DNA from: CAZFZT01 sp964523675
GTDB lineage: Bacteria; Planctomycetota; Phycisphaerae; Phycisphaerales; SM1A02
Reading direction: 5' to 3'
Length of the DNA: 64,000 nt
NCBI GenBank assembly: GCA_964523675.1
Contig: CAZFZT010000001.1
Span: 1 to 64,000 of the forward strand
The position numbers were made by a program, and so were the translations under genes. Each line of letters begins with the position of its first letter. The stretch's first letter is position 1. Under the pieces are notes generated by a model, which saw only the letters and a program-made list of their open reading frames with translations, made no database searches and had not been told where the DNA came from. Positions 8,291-17,848 of this stretch are shown piece after piece.

Positions 8291-8456
8291 GTTCACCACA
8301 GAGGCACAGACGACACAGAGGAGAGCGGGTTGATTTTGAAACTGATTGGAGAGGGTGTTGTTCGGGTAGGCGCCAAGGCGAAGCGCGCTTTAATCAATAC
8401 ATCCTGCTCGCTCTCGCTCTCGCTTCCTCTCTGCTCTCTGTGCCTCTGTGGTGAAC
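8291..8456. repeat. 166-bp intergenic element with perfect 20-bp terminal inverted repeats
   Basis: The left end GTTCACCACAGAGGCACAGA (8291-8310) is exactly complementary to 8437-8456. Inside the left end the sequence continues with 8-9 nt units (CACAGAGG-like), imperfectly mirrored on the right as pyrimidine-rich CTCTCGCT units. It fills the kinase-sigma intergenic space, has no credible coding frame and could fold into a long hairpin in RNA. It behaves like a MITE or small dispersed palindromic repeat. No target-site duplication was recognised. Confidence 0.88.
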
Positions 8457-8505
8457 CCCCGCCGTGAAACTCGGATGAGTCCCCGCCCAATAAGGAATTG
8501 CTGTG

Positions 8506-9243
8506 ATGAACACGCTCACCACATCCTTCGTCCGCCGACTGCGCAACCGTGATGAGGCGGCGTGGTTTGAGTTATGGGAGATCTTCGGTCCCGTCATCCG
8601 GGCGCAACTTTCCAAATGGGGCAGAGGCCGTATCGGCGTGGAGACCGTGCGCGATCTGACGCAAGAGACGCTCGCGGCGCTTTCTGACTCGATCGACCGC
8701 TACGATCCGAATCGCGGCGCGCGGTTCAGCACGTGGCTCCTCTCCATCGCCAAGCATGCGCTCGGCGATGAGATGGATCGACGCATGGCCCTCAAGCGCG
8801 GCGGTGGAGTGAAGGCGATGGAACTTGACGAGCGCTATATGGGCAAAGCTGCGGTCGTTGAAGCGGACGAGCACTATCAGCGGAACATCTTCGAGGCGAA
8901 GGTGTACGCAGCGATTCGCAAGGCCGAGCAGGAATCGGACTTCGTGCAGTTCCAGGTGTATCGCATGCGAGTTTTCGATGGCGCAAGCGGCAAGGTATGC
9001 GCCGAGCAGCTCGGCATCAGCGAGCCGACCGTAACGCGACATGTGCAGCGCGTGCGCGAGGTGCTGCGAGCGCGGCTTGCGGAGGTTGTCACGACCTATT
9101 CATTCACGGCCGAAGAAGAAACAGAACCGGACAAAGCCGGTCTGTGCGGGCCTGATCAGATGTTTGATGAAGCCATTTGCGAAATCTACCACAGGCAGTC
9201 GAAGCTTGTTCTCGATGATGAATCGATGAGTTCCCAGTTCTAG
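8506..9243 (+). CDS. ECF-type RNA polymerase sigma factor
   Basis: 245 aa. The region 2 helix at about 10-95 includes RDLTQETLAALSDSIDRYDP and FSTWLLSIAKH. The region 4 helix-turn-helix at about 150-195 includes AEQLGISEPTVTRHVQRVRE. A C-terminal acidic extension of about 45 residues follows (from AEEETEP), longer than in minimal ECF factors and with no membrane segment. AAGGAA at 8492-8497 precedes ATG 8506; an in-frame GTG at 8503 is an alternative. It sits between two Ser/Thr kinase genes. No anti-sigma gene is next to it, so control by phosphorylation is plausible but inferred. Confidence 0.9.
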   Translation: MNTLTTSFVRRLRNRDEAAWFELWEIFGPVIRAQLSKWGRGRIGVETVRDLTQETLAALSDSIDRYDPNRGARFSTWLLSIAKHALGDEMDRRMALKRGGGVKAMELDERYMGKAAVVEADEHYQRNIFEAKVYAAIRKAEQESDFVQFQVYRMRVFDGASGKVCAEQLGISEPTVTRHVQRVREVLRARLAEVVTTYSFTAEEETEPDKAGLCGPDQMFDEAICEIYHRQSKLVLDDESMSSQF

Positions 9244-9381
9244 CCGTTTGCATGACTGAAGCATTGCGACCCCCACCTTTCGTTCGCCACGTCACGCTCC
9301 AATGCGCGTCGCGGCTCAACACGCTGAAGACGCTGGTCGCATGGTGCCACCCACGAACCTCGAATTGCTGAGCTCTCCATC

Positions 9382-11586
9382 ATGGCCCTCACGCCTCTTG
9401 CCATTCTCCTGTTCATCATCGCCGGGATCGTTTGCTTTGTGCTCTTTACGATCTTCGTGATGGTGCCGCTGTTCCGCGGGATCGGTTGGCTGATCGGTTC
9501 GTTCTTTACCGGCGTTGCGTGGTTCATTGGCCACATCGCGGAGTGTATCGGTGGGATGATCGGCGACACCGTGCGCTGTATTGGATCCGCAATCTCGATT
9601 GTTCCGCTTTCATTGCTGAGTGTTCTCAATGTGATCATCGGTCGATGGTCCGCAGCGGGCCACTTTGCCGACTCTGTGAAGCGAGAATGTCATGTTGCCG
9701 GCGCCTGTTTGTATCGCGTGCTGCTGCGCAGACCACTCAAACTCTTCTGGTTGCATGGTCTCCTTGAAGGTGTGGAGCAGCGCGTGCCCGAGGCCATGTC
9801 TGCAGCACCTGGACGTGATCGCCCAGCTCGAGGGGTCGGGCAGTTCGATGGATATACGATCGTCGGTTCACTTGCAGGCGGCGGCTCCGGCGGCAAGCTT
9901 TACATCGCCCGGCCGGATGAACATAAGCGGCGTCGCCTCGTCGGACATCCGGACGCTGTCGTCATTAAGTCGTTTGCGTTGACGGAGGGATCCTCCCTGC
10001 CGCAGATTGTCCGTGAAAGCCGCGCACTTGAAGCGGCGAAGCAGCTCGGCCACGTGCTGGATCACAACATGGACGAGAGCCGCTTCTACTACGTCATGCC
10101 GTACCACCCCGGTGAGCATCTCGGCATCGTTACGCGACAACTCCACGGTGAAACAGACGGCAAGGGGCTCGGATCGAAACAGTTGTCGCGGGCAGTGGGC
10201 TACGTGCGTGACCTCGTTACCACGCTTTCGCATTATCACCTTGGTGGGCTCTGGCATAAGGATGTCAAACCTGAGAACATCATCGTGCATGATGCGCGGG
10301 CGCATCTGGTCGATCTGGGGCTGGTGACTCCGCTCAAGAGCGCGATGACGCTTACGACGCACGGCACCGAATACTTTCGTGATCCGGAAATGGTGCGGCA
10401 GGCGCTGCGCGGCGTGAAGGTGCACCAGGTCGATGGCGCGAAGTTTGACATCTACGCCGCCGGCGCAGTGCTCTACTTTATGATCGAGAATACGTTCCCC
10501 GCGCACGGGGGCCTCAGCCGTTTCTCGCTCAAGTCGCCCGAAGCACTTCGCTGGATCGTGAGACGCGCGATGGCGGAATACAACCAGCGATATGACTCCG
10601 CCGATGTCATGCTCGCCGATCTGCAATACGTGCTGCATGCCGACGACCCCTTCGCAATCAAACCGGCGCAGTTGCCCTCGATGGGTGGCCGGCCTGTGGA
10701 GGTGACTGCTTCGCAGCACCGTGCAGCAGAGGAATCCGCAGTTCATTTCGCGCAGGGATTTCCGCAGGATGCCGAGCCGCGCGAACATCCACCACGGCAG
10801 GCGGAAGCTCATCACGCCCACACCCCGAAGCCGCCGGCACGTCCTCGACTTCGAGTCACCAACTGGTGGACGGGTAAATACGCGGTTGATGGTGGTCCAG
10901 ACGCGCAGCCGCGCTCAGCCGCCGGTTCCGTCCCCGCTGCGGATGTTCGACGCACTGCGCGTGAACAGATCGCATCGGCTCGTGCTCGAGCCAGGGAGGT
11001 CCGAGCTCGCGCTCAGGCGCATCGCCATCAGGTCGGCATCGAGCGGCAGCCGACGCCTGCTGTTGTCATGATCGTGCTTGGGTCGATCGCGTTTCTCGGT
11101 TTCATCCTTTATGCCGGCTGGCCCCGCAATGGCGCACCGGTGGAAGGGCTGCTTGATGGCTCGTGGAACGTTACGCGTGAGGTCAAGGTCAGCCGCTCGC
11201 AAACATCGATCATTTCGGCGGGCTCGGATGAGGGCGCCATTGCCGCACCGCCAACCTCACAGCCGTGGCTGCTCATCAACGATCACCCGGCCAAGCACGA
11301 TCCTCGGGTACAGCAGCAGGTTGCGGAGATCATTCAGCGCTACAAGGACGCTGGCTGGCATGTTCGTGAAGAAGAAGCCGCAGCCGAAGCGGACATTCGC
11401 CGCTACCTGCCGACGATATCCGAGCAGTTTGCGGCAGGCGACGCTTTGATGACGAGCATCGCTCGATGGGACTTTGGCGGCATTCTTTATGTTGATGCAG
11501 CGGCTGAACCCGGCGATCTGCCTTCTCATCAACGGCTGCGGGTGCGCGAACTGGCTGCCACGGTTGCTGCTGCGAGTCGCGACTGA
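9382..11586 (+). CDS. Transmembrane Ser/Thr protein kinase with C-terminal extracytoplasmic domain
   Basis: 734 aa. N-terminal membrane segments lie at about 5-30 and 33-60, with more hydrophobic sequence to 88. The kinase domain spans about 155-445: glycine-rich AGGGSGGK at 165-172, Lys196 in VVIKSF, catalytic HKDVKPEN with Asp294, and DLG at 311-313 in place of DFG. A Pro/Ala/Arg-rich linker with an alanine-arginine helix is followed by a further membrane segment at about 555-580. The roughly 150-residue C-terminal domain is of unknown fold and may be a sensor. It follows the ECF sigma gene by 138 nt. Confidence 0.88.
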   Translation: MALTPLAILLFIIAGIVCFVLFTIFVMVPLFRGIGWLIGSFFTGVAWFIGHIAECIGGMIGDTVRCIGSAISIVPLSLLSVLNVIIGRWSAAGHFADSVKRECHVAGACLYRVLLRRPLKLFWLHGLLEGVEQRVPEAMSAAPGRDRPARGVGQFDGYTIVGSLAGGGSGGKLYIARPDEHKRRRLVGHPDAVVIKSFALTEGSSLPQIVRESRALEAAKQLGHVLDHNMDESRFYYVMPYHPGEHLGIVTRQLHGETDGKGLGSKQLSRAVGYVRDLVTTLSHYHLGGLWHKDVKPENIIVHDARAHLVDLGLVTPLKSAMTLTTHGTEYFRDPEMVRQALRGVKVHQVDGAKFDIYAAGAVLYFMIENTFPAHGGLSRFSLKSPEALRWIVRRAMAEYNQRYDSADVMLADLQYVLHADDPFAIKPAQLPSMGGRPVEVTASQHRAAEESAVHFAQGFPQDAEPREHPPRQAEAHHAHTPKPPARPRLRVTNWWTGKYAVDGGPDAQPRSAAGSVPAADVRRTAREQIASARARAREVRARAQAHRHQVGIERQPTPAVVMIVLGSIAFLGFILYAGWPRNGAPVEGLLDGSWNVTREVKVSRSQTSIISAGSDEGAIAAPPTSQPWLLINDHPAKHDPRVQQQVAEIIQRYKDAGWHVREEEAAAEADIRRYLPTISEQFAAGDALMTSIARWDFGGILYVDAAAEPGDLPSHQRLRVRELAATVAAASRD

Positions 11587-11681
11587 ACTGATTCGCAACG
11601 TCGATCTCGTGAGGCAACGTCGGCGGAGTTCAGGGGCCGGTTTGCGGCGGGCGGCCGCGCACAGACGACCTATCATCGCTC

Positions 11682-13010
11682 ATGCCGAAGCGCGTCGTTA
11701 TCGTCGGAGCTGGCTTTGGCGGGGCGTACTGCGCACACCGGCTTGAGCGAACGCTCCGGAGCATCGATGCGGACGTATTGGCGCTTGATCGAAAGAACTA
11801 CTTTACCTTTACGCCGTTCCTCCTTGAGGCGGGTACTGGCGCTGTCGAGCCGCGGCATGCGGTTGTACCGATTCGATCGTTCATGAAGCACGGCGAGTTT
11901 CGCATGGCGGAAGTCCACGGCGTCGATCTGGTGAACCAGCGCGTGTCATACCGACAGAGCATTCCCGGTGAGGAGATTGCGGACACTCAATCGGTGGAGT
12001 ACGACCATCTTGTGCTTGCCCTGGGTAGCGTGACGAAACTGCCGCCTGTGCCGGGGCTGCACGAGTACGGCTTCGAGCTGAAGGGACTGACCGACGCTGT
12101 TTCGCTCCGTGACCGCGCCGTTTCAATGCTGGAGATTGCCAATGCGACAAGCGATGCAATGCTGCGGCGCGAACTGCTGCACTTCGTGGTCGTCGGCGCC
12201 AACTTTACAGGTGCGGAGCTTGCCGGTGAATTCGATGTCTTCCTTCGTTCGGCAGCGCGGCGGCATTATCCAAATCTGTCCGAAAGCGACTGCCGCGTCA
12301 CGCTCATTGAGCTGGCGGATCGGATCCTCGGCGCGCTCGATCCAAAGCTCTCTGATTATGCGCTTCGCACACTTCGCAAGCGGGGGATCGATATACGACT
12401 ACGAACGACTGTAGAGGAAGTCGAGCGTCGTCGCGTGATCCTGAATGACGGTACGGACCTCGCGACCCGAACGGTGATCTGGTGCGCTGGCATTGAGCCA
12501 AGCCCGCTCATTGAGAAACTCGATCTTCCCGTCGATGAGCGTGGGTACATCCTGTGTGAACGCGATCTTCGTGTGAAGGACTTTGAGAATGTCTGGGCGA
12601 TTGGCGACTCGGCGGTGAACATCGACTCGACTGGGCGGCCTTATCCCGCGACTGCGCAGCATGCCGTCGCGCAGGGGCGGCATCTGGCGAAGAACCTGGC
12701 GCTTGCTTTGCGTGGGCGAGGGGCGCAGCCATGCGAGCTGCGCACGAAGGGCACGTTGGCTGCCTTAGGTGGCATGAGCGGTGTGGCTCAGATCGGGCCG
12801 GTGCGGATATCGGGGTTTCTTGCGTGGTGGTTGTGGCGCACCGTTTATCTGCTGAAGATTCCGACGTTCCGCCGCAAGCTGCGCATCGCGCTTGACTGGA
12901 CCGTGATGCTGTTCTTTCGCAACGATGTTGTGCAGCTGGGCATCCTTCGGCCCGAGCGGCACATCGTTCGTGAGAAGCGCAAGGTAATGATGTCATCAAA
13001 CGAGTGTTAG
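11682..13010 (+). CDS. ndh: Type II NADH dehydrogenase (NDH-2), FAD-dependent
   Basis: 442 aa. Non-proton-pumping oxidation of NADH with quinone reduction at the inner membrane face. The FAD-binding GAGFGG is at residues 9-14. The second, NADH-binding Rossmann motif is VVVGANFTGAELAGE near 168-182, with Asn-Phe in place of the more usual Gly there. The ENVWAIGDSA block binds the FAD ribityl chain. The hydrophobic C-terminal part (FLAWWLWRTVYLLK) is the membrane-docking helix of the family. ATG 11682 is the natural start. The last 4 nt overlap the end of the convergent unknown gene. Confidence 0.92.
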   Translation: MPKRVVIVGAGFGGAYCAHRLERTLRSIDADVLALDRKNYFTFTPFLLEAGTGAVEPRHAVVPIRSFMKHGEFRMAEVHGVDLVNQRVSYRQSIPGEEIADTQSVEYDHLVLALGSVTKLPPVPGLHEYGFELKGLTDAVSLRDRAVSMLEIANATSDAMLRRELLHFVVVGANFTGAELAGEFDVFLRSAARRHYPNLSESDCRVTLIELADRILGALDPKLSDYALRTLRKRGIDIRLRTTVEEVERRRVILNDGTDLATRTVIWCAGIEPSPLIEKLDLPVDERGYILCERDLRVKDFENVWAIGDSAVNIDSTGRPYPATAQHAVAQGRHLAKNLALALRGRGAQPCELRTKGTLAALGGMSGVAQIGPVRISGFLAWWLWRTVYLLKIPTFRRKLRIALDWTVMLFFRNDVVQLGILRPERHIVREKRKVMMSSNEC

Positions 13011-13798
13011 TTCCGGTTGCCGCGAGCGTTCTCTCGGCCGCTCTCTTCAACCCGAACAGTGGTTCGCATGGCTTCGCGCTGCTGCGCTTTCCACGTATCC
13101 GCATCAAGCGTAAACGTGCCGATGTGCCTGCCCATGTGCATGAGTGGAACGAGCAGCGGCATCGCATTCGCTGGAGGATCCTCATCGATTGGCAGCAGAC
13201 AATCTCGCTCGATGGCGCCGGAGCCGTCAAACACACGGTACAGCTGTCTCGGGCGGCTGGGGTGAGCTTCTATGCAATCAAGCAAAAGCAATCGCAAGTC
13301 ATCGCCATTGCGATCGCACCACCACGCAACGGGTTCGCCCGGCATCAGAATCGTGCCCGGCTGCGCCAGGGCAACAGAGCCGCGGCCGGCGAGAATGTCC
13401 TCAAGCGGCACGCCAGGCATAATCATCTCACCGGGGCCAGGCCAGATCAGTTCGACAAGCCCCTTATAAACCGATGCGTTCAGTGCGCTTCTGGCATCAA
13501 GCGCCATTTCGACCACGCTGCCGGGCGCCTGCCCCTCCCAGATGGCATGCAGGGCGGTCTCGCTCTGCTCGATGATGATTTCCGCACGGTCCCGCGCGTG
13601 CGGCCGATCGTCCGGTTCGAGCCGTTCGAGATCGGCAAGAGCGAAAGTCACTGCCTGAAGGGTGATGATGTGCGGTACCGAGTCGCGCCAGCTCGTCCCT
13701 TCTGCATCCGTCGACAGCGCGCACGACGCCTTGGCAAAGTCGATCCACTTGCCCAGCAGCACGGTCCACGAGAGGGCTTCGGGATGAAGATCAGACAT
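13007..13798 (-). CDS. Hypothetical protein, 263 aa
   Basis: Not recognised. Soluble and mainly helical at the N-terminus (about 1-110), with a beta-rich C-terminal half containing PGPGEMIMPGVPLEDIL and PLLVPLMHMGRHIGTFTLD. No signal peptide and no obvious catalytic motif. Codon use matches its neighbours. The gene is convergent with ndh with a 4-nt overlap, and lies 39 nt downstream of corC on the same strand, so it may be the last gene of the ybeY-corC transcript. Confidence 0.7.
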   Translation of the reverse strand: MSDLHPEALSWTVLLGKWIDFAKASCALSTDAEGTSWRDSVPHIITLQAVTFALADLERLEPDDRPHARDRAEIIIEQSETALHAIWEGQAPGSVVEMALDARSALNASVYKGLVELIWPGPGEMIMPGVPLEDILAGRGSVALAQPGTILMPGEPVAWWCDRNGDDLRLLLLDCIEAHPSRPRQLYRVFDGSGAIERDCLLPIDEDPPANAMPLLVPLMHMGRHIGTFTLDADTWKAQQREAMRTTVRVEESGRENARGNRN

Positions 13799-13837
13799 GA
13801 TCGATCTGGAGATGACGCGGATCGGCCAAGGGCGTCG

Positions 13838-15139
13838 CTACTTGCCGCTGTTCAACTCGTCGCGGCCATTGACCGCTGCGGGTTCCAGAAGTTCGATGCC
13901 GATCCTGCGGATATGCGTTGGCGTGGCATCGAGGATGATGAATCGAGCGCCGTGCGTTTCCAGAGTCTCGTTGGCTTCCGGGACGCGCCCGAACTTTGCA
14001 AGTAGAAAACCTGCGATGGTGTCGTACTCCTCTTCTTCAGGCAGTTCGAGGTTGAGTTCTTCATTGATTTCATCGATTCGGAACCGGCCATCGACTTCAG
14101 CACGTCCGTCGGTCAGCTTCGCAAGCGTCGGCTCGTCATCATCACCAGGTTCATGCTCATCATGAATCTCACCGACGATCTCCTCAAGCACATCCTCGAT
14201 GGTGACTAGGCCGGCGGTGCCGCCGTATTCGTCGATCACGATCGCCATGTGGACTTCACTCTTCTGAAAGTCAGTCAGCAGTTCGCGCACCGGTTTCGTT
14301 TCGGGAACGACGATGGGCTTGCGCAGCAGCGGCTCGAGGCGAAAGTCGGGGGGCACGGCTTCGCCGAGGTACGGGATCAGATCCTTGACGATGAGAATGC
14401 CGATGATGTTGTCGAGGTTCTCCGAATAAACAGGAATTCGCGAGTGACCTGCTTCGATGATGAGTTTGCGAATGTCGCTGAGGTTGTCGGTCAGTTCAAT
14501 GCCATCGATGTCGGTGCGCGGCGTCATGACTTCGCCGACATCGGTGGAGCCGAACTCGACGACGTTCTCAAGCAGCGCGGCCGCATCTTCGTCGAGTCCG
14601 CCCTTGAGGTGAGTTTCTTCGATACTGCGCAGGAGATCCGCCTCGATCTCTTCCTCTCGCGGGATGTTCGCGCCGGCGAGGCGTTTGACTGATTCATCGA
14701 CGATGCTTCCGATCCAGCGAAGCGGGATGCCGAGAATGGTCAGTACGCGCAAGAAGCCGACGGAATAGTGGATGATTCCAACGCCGGCATAACGGGCAAT
14801 CGCTGCGGACAGGACGCTTGTGACGAGCCAGAGCAGAAGCACAGACAGAACGCCTGCCCAGACCAGGGTGCCCAGCGTGATCGGTTGACCCAGGCCGGCT
14901 ATGTCAACAAGCACCAGCGCGAAAAAAGCGATGCGAAACGCGGTGCGCACCAGCGCAGTCACCCCGATCGCGGCATCGAGGCGGTTCGCAACCCACTGTC
15001 CTGCCTCGGGTCGGCCTCGCTCTTCCATGCGGCGCACGAGTGCGAGTCGGCTGGCGCTCGACAAGGCCATATTCAATGCCGCGAGATACGCAGCCACGAC
15101 GAGCACAAGAAATGCAAGCCAGGTCAGTGCAGCGGTCAA
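13838..15139 (-). CDS. CNNM/CorC-type membrane protein with CBS pair
   Basis: 433 aa. Order: a DUF21/CNNM membrane domain (about 1-175, three to four transmembrane helices), a CBS pair (about 200-325) with [32 protein letters not shown] and the [19 protein letters not shown] signature, then the CorC_HlyC transporter-associated domain to the end. Family members are linked to magnesium or cobalt efflux; the cargo here is unknown. Its ATG overlaps the ybeY stop by 4 nt, repeating the ybeY-ybeX(corC) order of Escherichia coli. Confidence 0.92.
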   Translation of the reverse strand: MTAALTWLAFLVLVVAAYLAALNMALSSASRLALVRRMEERGRPEAGQWVANRLDAAIGVTALVRTAFRIAFFALVLVDIAGLGQPITLGTLVWAGVLSVLLLWLVTSVLSAAIARYAGVGIIHYSVGFLRVLTILGIPLRWIGSIVDESVKRLAGANIPREEEIEADLLRSIEETHLKGGLDEDAAALLENVVEFGSTDVGEVMTPRTDIDGIELTDNLSDIRKLIIEAGHSRIPVYSENLDNIIGILIVKDLIPYLGEAVPPDFRLEPLLRKPIVVPETKPVRELLTDFQKSEVHMAIVIDEYGGTAGLVTIEDVLEEIVGEIHDEHEPGDDDEPTLAKLTDGRAEVDGRFRIDEINEELNLELPEEEEYDTIAGFLLAKFGRVPEANETLETHGARFIILDATPTHIRRIGIELLEPAAVNGRDELNSGK

Positions 15140-15810
15140 TCGTGGAACCCTCGGCGGCTCGCTTCGACCCCCTCTCGAGCGCGGCCGCTGATCTGTTTGT
15201 CATGCTCAGCAGGATCGACATAGACAGCATCTTGCGCTGTGGCGCCGCTTCCCGCCGCTTCCGCCCAGAAGGTGCGGCCAACTCCGATGGCCTCGAGAAT
15301 GCGATCTTCTTCGTTGTGCATGGCGGCGAACCCGGCTTCGTCGTGGTCGTCATAGCCCGCACAATGCAACATGCCGTGCAGGGCGTAGAGCAGCAGCTCA
15401 CGTTCAACGGCATGGTCGAACTGATCCGCGCGCCAGCGCGCTTCGTCCACGCACAGCACAATGTCTGCTTCAATGGGTTCGCCCGCATCCGAAGTGGGAA
15501 AGGTCAGCACGTCGGTGGAATCAGTGTTATCAAGATGCCGACCATGCAGAGCCCGCATTCGCTCATCGTGAACCAACTCGAGATTGATGGCCCTGACCGG
15601 CGTCCTCATCAATGCAATCACCTTGGTGAGATGCTCGGTGAACCAAGCCACATCGATGTCGCGGGCGGCTTCGCCTGCAATATGGAGGACTGGCTGGGAA
15701 TGTCGAGGAGCGGCCGCACGAAGATCCCCCGACGTACTAGGGCCAGGGTCGTCCGGCTCGTCGGTTAGACGAGTGGTCGCACGGGGCGACGTGGATTCTT
15801 TGGGATTCAT
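15136..15810 (-). CDS. ybeY: Endoribonuclease YbeY, 16S rRNA maturation factor
   Basis: 224 aa, longer than the usual 150-170 because of an N-terminal extension of about 55 residues rich in charged and Pro residues. The core has NTDSTDVLTFP and the metal-binding block HGMLHCAGYDDHDE. In canonical YbeY the third zinc ligand is His in GYDH. Here Asp occupies that place and His comes one residue later. From memory other Planctomycetes also show GYDD, so this looks like a lineage variant rather than decay. ATG 15810 is taken; a later in-frame start cannot be excluded. Coupled to corC downstream. Confidence 0.9.
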   Translation of the reverse strand: MNPKESTSPRATTRLTDEPDDPGPSTSGDLRAAAPRHSQPVLHIAGEAARDIDVAWFTEHLTKVIALMRTPVRAINLELVHDERMRALHGRHLDNTDSTDVLTFPTSDAGEPIEADIVLCVDEARWRADQFDHAVERELLLYALHGMLHCAGYDDHDEAGFAAMHNEEDRILEAIGVGRTFWAEAAGSGATAQDAVYVDPAEHDKQISGRAREGVEASRRGFHD

Positions 15811-15898
15811 AGCAGTGGAAATAATAGCGACGTAGGAGGGCCGGGGCGAGAGGATGCTGTGGCCCTGGCATGGCCAAGCCGCTGGACACCATGCGCCG

Positions 15899-16708
15899 CT
15901 AAACCGCGACGGGGGCGGAGATATGGGGGTGTGGTTCGTAATGCAGCAGCGTGAAGTCCTCAAACGCGAAGTCGAAGATGGAGCGGACCTTTGGATTGAT
16001 CCGCATGGTCGGCAGAGGTCGGGGCGACCGCGACAGTTGTTCGCGTGCCTGCTCAACATGGTTCAGATACAAATGTGCATCGCCAAACGTGTGGATGAAC
16101 TCACCCGGCGCAAGGTCGGTCACCTGCGCGACCATCAAGGTCAGCAGCGCGTACGACGCAATATTGAACGGTACGCCGAGGAAGATGTCGGCCGATCGCT
16201 GGTACAACTGGCAAGAGAGTCTTGCCGGGCCTTCGTCCGGATGATCAACATAGAACTGGAACAGGCAGTGACAAGGCGGAAGCGCCATCTCATCAATCTC
16301 CGCCACATTCCATGCACTCACGATCAGCCGCCGCGAGTCCGGCGTTTCTCGAATCTGCCTGACCACGTTGCTGATCTGATCAACCGTGCGGCCGTCGGGA
16401 GCGCTCCACGAGCGCCACTGCTTCCCATAGACGGGTCCAAGTTCGCCATTCTCGTCCGCCCACTCATCCCAGATCGAGACGCCGTGTTCGTTGAGATAGG
16501 CGACATTCGTGTCGCCGCGCAGAAACCAGAGCAACTCGTGAATGATCGAGCGCAGGTGAAGCTTCTTTGTGGTGACGAGCGGGAACCCCTCAGCAAGTTG
16601 GAAGCGCATTTGATGGCCGAAGATGCTGCGCGTGCCGGTGCCGGTGCGATCTTGCTTCTCCGCGCCGGTTTCGAGGGCGCGGGCCATGAGGTCAAGGTAC
16701 TGCTTCAT
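15899..16708 (-). CDS. thyA: Thymidylate synthase
   Basis: Methylates dUMP to dTMP using 5,10-methylene-tetrahydrofolate, producing dihydrofolate that FolA (54810-55307) would recycle. 269 aa. Near-identical family blocks throughout: MKQYLDLM start, [34 protein letters not shown], active-site Cys in [31 protein letters not shown], and the APVAV C-terminus. The start at ATG 16708 matches the E. coli N-terminus exactly in position, so upstream in-frame Met codons are not needed. Confidence 0.97.
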   Translation of the reverse strand: MKQYLDLMARALETGAEKQDRTGTGTRSIFGHQMRFQLAEGFPLVTTKKLHLRSIIHELLWFLRGDTNVAYLNEHGVSIWDEWADENGELGPVYGKQWRSWSAPDGRTVDQISNVVRQIRETPDSRRLIVSAWNVAEIDEMALPPCHCLFQFYVDHPDEGPARLSCQLYQRSADIFLGVPFNIASYALLTLMVAQVTDLAPGEFIHTFGDAHLYLNHVEQAREQLSRSPRPLPTMRINPKVRSIFDFAFEDFTLLHYEPHPHISAPVAV

Positions 16709-16724
16709 CTCTGCCGCAAGTGTA

Positions 16725-17228
16725 TCACGCCGTGAAGGCACCGATGAACATCGAGCCGAGGCATCCGACGCTGATGAGCGTGCCTATTGCGCCGCCGATA
16801 ATGGCGATCCATGCGTGGGCCAGGCCATGCACGTTCGGGTCTGCCTTGCGTTTGCGCAAACCGAAAGCGCCGAGCCACATGGCTACGGGCCCTGCGATCA
16901 GACCAATCAGTGGGATGAGCGAGCCAATGGCAACGTAATAGCCAGCCAGTGCCGGTCCATTCCGGTAGGGAATCAGCGTGGCAATGCTCTCCTCGCCGGC
17001 AGACCGCGAAATGGTTCGCACACCGGGCGTTGTCGGCGGAGCTTTAAGAATGACGGCCAGTTCCGGACGGTCAAGGACAGGGATTTCTTCACCGCCGCCC
17101 TCGGGCACCAGCAGCGCATCTACCGGCACCCGGCCTTCTCGCGCCCATTGCTGAAGATGCTCCAAATCGGCCGGACCGAACTCCTGCTGATTCCCCAGCC
17201 GAACCAGATATCTTGGGGTTTCGTTCAC
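16725..17228 (-). CDS. GYF-like domain plus DUF4190-type membrane protein
   Basis: 167 aa. The N-terminal about 55 residues ([20 protein letters not shown], then WAREGRV) look like a bacterial GYF_2 domain, a protein-protein module common in Planctomycetes. From about residue 95 two hydrophobic segments separated by a basic GLRKRKA loop match the DUF4190 pattern. Function unknown. Codes toward thyA with a 16-nt gap, so the two may be co-transcribed. Confidence 0.75.
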   Translation of the reverse strand: MNETPRYLVRLGNQQEFGPADLEHLQQWAREGRVPVDALLVPEGGGEEIPVLDRPELAVILKAPPTTPGVRTISRSAGEESIATLIPYRNGPALAGYYVAIGSLIPLIGLIAGPVAMWLGAFGLRKRKADPNVHGLAHAWIAIIGGAIGTLISVGCLGSMFIGAFTA

Positions 17229-17258
17229 CGAGATCCTCCAGTTTGGTATCCACCCAAC

Positions 17259-17291
17259 ATCCTCATAGCGGGTTCAGTGCCCACTGAGGAT
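17259..17291. other. Stem-loop between the GYF gene and gcvH
   Basis: ATCCTCA (17259-17265) pairs with TGAGGAT (17285-17291), and the inner GGG/CCC can extend the stem. No T-tract follows on either strand, so it is not a convincing intrinsic terminator. It may be an RNA leader element of the gcvH transcript. Confidence 0.4.
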
Positions 17292-17418
17292 AACAGATTG
17301 GCCCAGCTGCTGTATCATGTCGCGTTCAATTGTCGTACCGGCCGGGACCTTGGCGCCGTATCGCCAAGTCATCTCGTCGCCCCTGTACCTTGCCCTTTAC
17401 CCCGGAGCCGCGATCGCA

Positions 17419-17793
17419 ATGCCCATGGAACGTCGCTATACCGACAGCCACGAATGGTTCCAAGCCGACGGAGACACCGTTACGGTCGGCATCACCCAGT
17501 TTGCCGCCAACGAACTCACTGATGTGACTTATGTCGAGATGAAACGGCCGGGCACATCGGTTGAAGCGGGCGGCTCGCTGGGCGAGGTTGAGTCGGTGAA
17601 AACGACGAGCGACGTGTATTCGGCGGTCTGTGGCGAAATCGTCGAAGTGAATCAGCAGGCCCATGATGACCCATCTCTGCTGAATGCCGATCCATTAGGA
17701 CAGGGGTGGCTTGTCAAGATCAGGAGCAATGATCTGTCTCCTTTGGAGAACCTGATGGACCAGGCGACGTATGACGCCAAGTATCCGGTATAG
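17419..17793 (+). CDS. gcvH: Glycine cleavage system H protein
   Basis: Lipoyl carrier that shuttles the aminomethyl group between the P and T proteins of the glycine cleavage system. 124 aa. RRYTDSHEWF is near the N-terminus and the lipoyl-lysine motif is GEVESVKTTSDVYS, with Lys as attachment site. LLNADPLGQGWLVKI completes the fold. ATG 17419 is chosen; ATG 17425 is an equal alternative, and the open frame upstream is probably leader. gcvT and gcvP are not nearby. Confidence 0.94.
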   Translation: MPMERRYTDSHEWFQADGDTVTVGITQFAANELTDVTYVEMKRPGTSVEAGGSLGEVESVKTTSDVYSAVCGEIVEVNQQAHDDPSLLNADPLGQGWLVKIRSNDLSPLENLMDQATYDAKYPV

Positions 17794-17848
17794 ATTCTCG
17801 CGCCAGTTGCCAGCGCCCGCGGCATTGGCGTAAGGAGAGCCGGTACCC

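Noticed and set aside
17229..17418. Glycine riboswitch before gcvH
   Set aside because: Only one simple stem-loop is visible; the tandem aptamer core was not recognised.
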